A stretch of DNA of 8,199 nucleotides from Candidatus Poseidoniaceae archaeon. GTDB taxonomy: Archaea > Thermoplasmatota > Poseidoniia > Poseidoniales > Poseidoniaceae. Each line of letters begins with the position of its first letter. Position 1 is the first letter of the stretch. A program made the position numbers and the translations under genes. The notes beneath the pieces were generated by a model, which saw nothing but the letters and a program-made list of their open reading frames with translations, had not been told where the DNA came from and made no database searches. This document shows positions 6,269-8,199 of the stretch, one piece after another. The stretch covers positions 1-8,199 of the forward strand of contig DUJC01000108.1 of NCBI GenBank assembly GCA_013330015.1. Direction: 5' to 3'.

Positions 6269-6912
6269 CAGACATTCCTCCTTCGGTTCAAGATACGAAT
6301 CCCCAATTCATCAGCACGAGCGTGGATATTCTCTCGCTTTCGGCCACCAACGGTTCGACCGATTCGAGCAGCTTGGGTTTCTGGATCGATGGTTTCCAAA
6401 TCGTTGAGGTTGTGAACCATGACTTCCTTGAATCCGGATGGGTGGAGACCACGTGCGGATGCAACCTTGCCATGTCCAACACGAACGAGGGAACCTCGAT
6501 ACTTGAAGTTGCGACGTTGCTTGTTGTCCATTCCATGAGGAGCACGCCATCCAGAGCGAGACAATCGCTTGTATCGGAACCATTCGGTTCGACGGAAGGA
6601 TGGTGTCTTCTTCTTCTGAGCAGCACGAAGCGCAAGTGCTTCTTGTGTTGCTTCATCGAGAACAGGCTTTTGCTTTGCAACGTGGACTTCGTCTTCGTCT
6701 TCATCCCAGTCGTCATCGTCTTCGAAGAAATCATCATCGTTTTCCTCAGCATCGGATGCTGCTTCTGTTTCTTCAACAGGCGCATCGTCTTCCTCAGCAG
6801 CACCTGCGAGGCGCTCGATGAGATCTGCCTTCTTTCCAGAGACAGGGAGTCCTTGCTCCTTGAGCAGTTCCTTGAGTTCAGCTACAGTCATATTTTCATA
6901 ATCGTCTGCCAT
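6268..6912 (-). CDS. rpl32e: Ribosomal protein L32e (eL32) with an N-terminal SAP domain and acidic linker
   Basis: 214 residues in three parts. Residues 5-38 match a SAP motif well: MTVAELKELLKEQGLPVSGK, then KADLIERL, i.e. two helices around the conserved GL and GKK. SAP domains usually bind nucleic acid. Residues 40-76 are a strongly acidic linker with DDDFFEDDDDWDEDEDE. Residues from about 82 are the L32e core, with RRTEWFRYKRLSRSGWRAPHG, GHGKVASARGLHPSGF and GRTVGGRKRENI. L32e is a 23S rRNA-binding protein found only in archaea and eukaryotes. The SAP part is in frame, with no stop and no second SD-linked start before the core, so it is a true fusion in this sequence. The ATG at 6912 follows GGAGTGATGA. 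The stop overlaps the L19e ATG by one base (TGATG), and the last codons AGG AGG form its SD. Confidence 0.95.
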   Translation of the reverse strand: MADDYENMTVAELKELLKEQGLPVSGKKADLIERLAGAAEEDDAPVEETEAASDAEENDDDFFEDDDDWDEDEDEVHVAKQKPVLDEATQEALALRAAQKKKTPSFRRTEWFRYKRLSRSGWRAPHGMDNKQRRNFKYRGSLVRVGHGKVASARGLHPSGFKEVMVHNLNDLETIDPETQAARIGRTVGGRKRENIHARADELGIRILNRRRNV

Positions 6913-6918
6913 TCTTCA

Positions 6919-7461
6919 TCACTCCTTGCTTAGACGGTAAATACCGTCTTGGAAAACACGTCGATCTCGCTTCTTGACCGTTGTGCAACGCTCAATGTTT
7001 GCTGCAGTTTGACCGACGAGTTCCTTGTCGATTCCTGAAACTGTAATCTCAACCTTGTTGCTGACTTTCACATCAACACCAGGAAGGATGTCTGCGGAAC
7101 GTGGTACTTTTTCACCAAAGTAGTTGTTGACGACAAAGTTCTGTCCTTGGACAGCTAGTGTCATTGGGAAGTGAGAGTAGAAGGCCTTCAAGTGGTATGT
7201 GAAGCCTTCTGTCACGCCTTTGACCATGTTGTTCAAGTGGGCATTCCAAGTTCCTGCCATGGCCTTGTCCTTGCGTCGTGGCAAGTCCGTTCGTACAAGG
7301 AGTCCGCCTCCATCTTGGAGGATCTCAACTCGAGGCGATACAAAGGCTCGTGAAAGGGAACCGTTTGGTCCTGCAATGGTGACGACGCCATCTTCGCTGA
7401 GTGTGGCTGTAACGCCTTCAGGGATGGTTACGTTGTGTTCGATTCTGTCGATTTTTACCAT
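6919..7461 (-). CDS. rpl6: Large-subunit ribosomal protein L6 (uL6)
   Basis: 180 residues starting MVKIDRIEHNVTIPEGV, a typical archaeal L6 N-terminus. The protein has the two repeated L6 folds. The archaeal signatures are VVNNYFGEKVPRSADI (about 110-125) and, in the second domain, GIDKELVGQTAANIERCT with KKRDRRVFQDGIYRL (143-177). L6 binds 23S rRNA near the sarcin-ricin loop and the factor-binding site. The reading frame is open 20 codons further upstream, but that part overlaps S8 and lacks an SD. The ATG at 7461 has a GAGGTGA SD 5 bases before it and gives the family length. The stop TGA at 6919-6921 lies inside GGAGTGATGA, an imperfect SD for L32e, 6 bases before the L32e ATG. Confidence 0.97.
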   Translation of the reverse strand: MVKIDRIEHNVTIPEGVTATLSEDGVVTIAGPNGSLSRAFVSPRVEILQDGGGLLVRTDLPRRKDKAMAGTWNAHLNNMVKGVTEGFTYHLKAFYSHFPMTLAVQGQNFVVNNYFGEKVPRSADILPGVDVKVSNKVEITVSGIDKELVGQTAANIERCTTVKKRDRRVFQDGIYRLSKE

Positions 7462-7466
7462 GCTTT

Positions 7467-7474
7467 TCACCTCA
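7467..7474 (-). promoter_or_regulatory. Composite stop/SD octamer at the S8-L6 junction
   Basis: The minus strand reads TGAGGTGA: the S8 stop TGA runs directly into the SD GAGGTGA, and the L6 ATG at 7461 begins 5 bases later. This fixes the L6 start at 7461. The open frame extends up to 7521, but that extra stretch overlaps the S8 coding region. Confidence 0.85.
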
Positions 7475-7861
7475 ATATACGTAGGCAAGCAACTTGCCGC
7501 CGATGCGGGCGTCCTTCGCATCGTAGTGGTTCATGACGCCGGAATTGGTCGTCAGAATGAGAAGACCAAAGTCCTGGGCAGGGAGATAGCGTGTCTCCCA
7601 CTTTTCGAATTCTTGTCGGCGAACGCTGTGTCGTGGCTTGACGGTACCGCATCGGTTGATGGTTCCGCGAAGTTGGACAACAAAGGCGTCACCTCGGCCG
7701 TTTTCAACACGTGAGTATTCTCCGATGTATCCGGAGGACTGCATTATGTTGAGAACGTTTCCAAGTAGTTTGGAGGCTGGAGTCAATTCAACATCGAATC
7801 TTCCAGCTTGCTCTGCGTTGTAAATCTTGACGAGTGCGTCGTTTAATGGATCAAATTGCAT
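7472..7861 (-). CDS. rps8: Small-subunit ribosomal protein S8 (uS8)
   Basis: 129 residues, the usual archaeal S8 length. The N-terminus has the DPLNDALVKIYNAEQAG helix, where archaeal S8 typically reads DPLADAL. The C-terminus carries the archaeal signature PAQDFGLLILTTNSGVMNH followed by DARIGGKLLAYVY, ending in the conserved Tyr. S8 is a primary binder of the central domain of 16S rRNA (helices 20-21) in the 30S platform. The start follows the SD inside TGAGGTGA. The downstream stop TGA is again fused to the SD for L6, 10 bases before that gene, so translation of S8 and L6 is probably coupled. Nothing is odd in length or key residues. Confidence 0.97.
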   Translation of the reverse strand: MQFDPLNDALVKIYNAEQAGRFDVELTPASKLLGNVLNIMQSSGYIGEYSRVENGRGDAFVVQLRGTINRCGTVKPRHSVRRQEFEKWETRYLPAQDFGLLILTTNSGVMNHYDAKDARIGGKLLAYVY

Positions 7862-7867
7862 TCATAA

Positions 7868-7875
7868 TCACCTCA
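7868..7875 (-). promoter_or_regulatory. Composite stop/SD octamer at the S14-S8 junction
   Basis: On the minus strand the bases read TGAGGTGA. The first TGA is the S14 stop, and GAGGTGA matches the archaeal 16S anti-SD complement (GGAGGTGAT). It lies 6 bases before the S8 ATG at 7861. This spacing selects that ATG over the out-of-frame ATG that begins four bases earlier. Confidence 0.85.
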
Positions 7876-8025
7876 GTTCATCTTTTTGAATCCGATTTCG
7901 TTTCCAACGTCGCGGAAGCATTGACGGCACAAGCGTAGCCCGTGTCGTCGAATCAGTCCTCGACGTCGCCCACATCGGCGGCATCCAATTGTTCGTCCCA
8001 TGTATTCTCCATGATCTCGTGCCAT
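7873..8025 (-). CDS. rps14: Small-subunit ribosomal protein S14, zinc-binding type (uS14)
   Basis: A 50-residue protein starting [14 protein letters not shown]. It sits between L5 and S8, exactly where archaeal S14 is expected. Four cysteines, C15-x2-C18 and C33-x2-C36, form the zinc-ribbon of the zinc-binding S14 type, and the flanking sequence is very arginine-rich ([15 protein letters not shown]). S14 binds the 16S rRNA 3' major domain in the head of the 30S subunit. The start at 8025 is supported by GGAGG at 8033-8037, 7 bases upstream, inside the end of L5. Archaeal S14 proteins are usually a few residues longer, but all zinc ligands are present. The stop TGA is the first part of the TGAGGTGA octamer that carries the SD for S8. 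Confidence 0.95.
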   Translation of the reverse strand: MARDHGEYMGRTIGCRRCGRRRGLIRRHGLRLCRQCFRDVGNEIGFKKMN

Positions 8026-8027
8026 CT

Positions 8028-8199
8028 TCATTCCTCCATGATTTTAATTCCAAAGTTCGACTTGAACCATTCCATTGACTCGTTGCGAGTCACGCCATGG
8101 CCCTTGCCAACCTTGCTCTTTGCCTTTCGGCGTCGGCTGATACGGTGACCAGGTCGCTCGAGAACGACGTTGATGTCCATACCGTAGATACCGATATCT
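8028..8199 (-). CDS. rpl5: Large-subunit ribosomal protein L5 (uL5), C-terminal fragment
   Basis: Only the last 56 residues and the TGA stop lie in the window; the rest runs off the right edge. The fragment begins [20 protein letters not shown] and continues with a basic [13 protein letters not shown] stretch, which matches the C-terminal part of archaeal L5. L5 binds 5S rRNA in the central protuberance of the 50S subunit and contacts P-site tRNA. Its position directly before S14 is the standard archaeal spc order. The last codons (ATG GAG GAA) also supply the GGAGG Shine-Dalgarno site for S14, which starts 2 bases after the L5 stop. The family call rests on motif recognition plus gene order. 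Confidence 0.93.
   Translation of the reverse strand, partial: DIGIYGMDINVVLERPGHRISRRRKAKSKVGKGHGVTRNESMEWFKSNFGIKIMEE

Noticed and set aside
6322..6933. A 203-residue plus-strand open frame opposite L32e, with hydrophobic F/V/L-rich stretches
   Set aside because: The apparent membrane-like segment is the antisense reading of the GAT/GAA-rich acidic linker, which becomes Phe/Ile/Val codons. It is a shadow.
7462..7521. A 20-residue upstream extension of L6
   Set aside because: It overlaps S8 and has no SD, and L6 with the ATG at 7461 starts with the conserved family N-terminus.
7868..8053. A 61-residue minus-strand open frame across the L5/S14 junction
   Set aside because: It overlaps the true S14 frame (zinc cysteines, correct SD) in another frame and has no family features.

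Overview
This window is the downstream half of an archaeal spc-type ribosomal-protein operon, read entirely from the minus strand (right to left). The gene order is L5 (C-terminal part only), S14, S8, L6, L32e, L19e, L18, S5, L30, L15, SecY. L32e and L19e, which exist only in archaea and eukaryotes, the archaeal forms of L18/S5/L30/L15, and Shine-Dalgarno (SD) sites of the GGAGGTGA type place it in the Archaea, and the order is the euryarchaeal one. A marine Thermoplasmatota lineage (Poseidoniia, Marine Group II/III) is my best guess, from moderate GC, acidic protein extensions and unusual domain additions. That placement is inference.

Region 3623-8199 is almost wall-to-wall ribosomal protein genes. 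Neighbours either overlap by 1-4 bases (TGATG at L32e/L19e, L19e/L18 and L18/S5; GTGA at S5/L30) or are separated by a few bases. Three junctions (S14/S8, S8/L6, L30/L15) use the same octamer TGAGGTGA, in which the stop codon is fused to the next SD site. This fits one tightly coupled transcript making stoichiometric ribosomal subunits. S14 (50 residues) is easily missed because it is so short.

Region 1666-3606 encodes SecY, the protein-conducting channel subunit. It is much longer than usual (646 residues), with about 130 extra N-terminal residues carrying four predicted membrane helices and an enlarged external loop. Region 192-1628 encodes an unrecognised two-helix membrane protein. It has an extracytoplasmic domain with four cysteines and a large cytoplasmic C-terminal domain; parts of the gene are AT-rich and it has no visible SD site. 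A perfect 7-bp hairpin lies just before its start codon.

Region 1-191 has no convincing gene. It contains a good stem-loop just after the last stop codon (152-183) and, further left, two crossing 7-bp complementary pairs that could form a pseudoknot.

The oddities most worth following are the 4-helix extension of SecY, a SAP domain plus acidic linker fused to L32e, a shared acidic DDWDE motif in L32e and L15, and the orphan membrane protein with its flanking hairpins. No mobile element, CRISPR array, tRNA or rRNA was seen.
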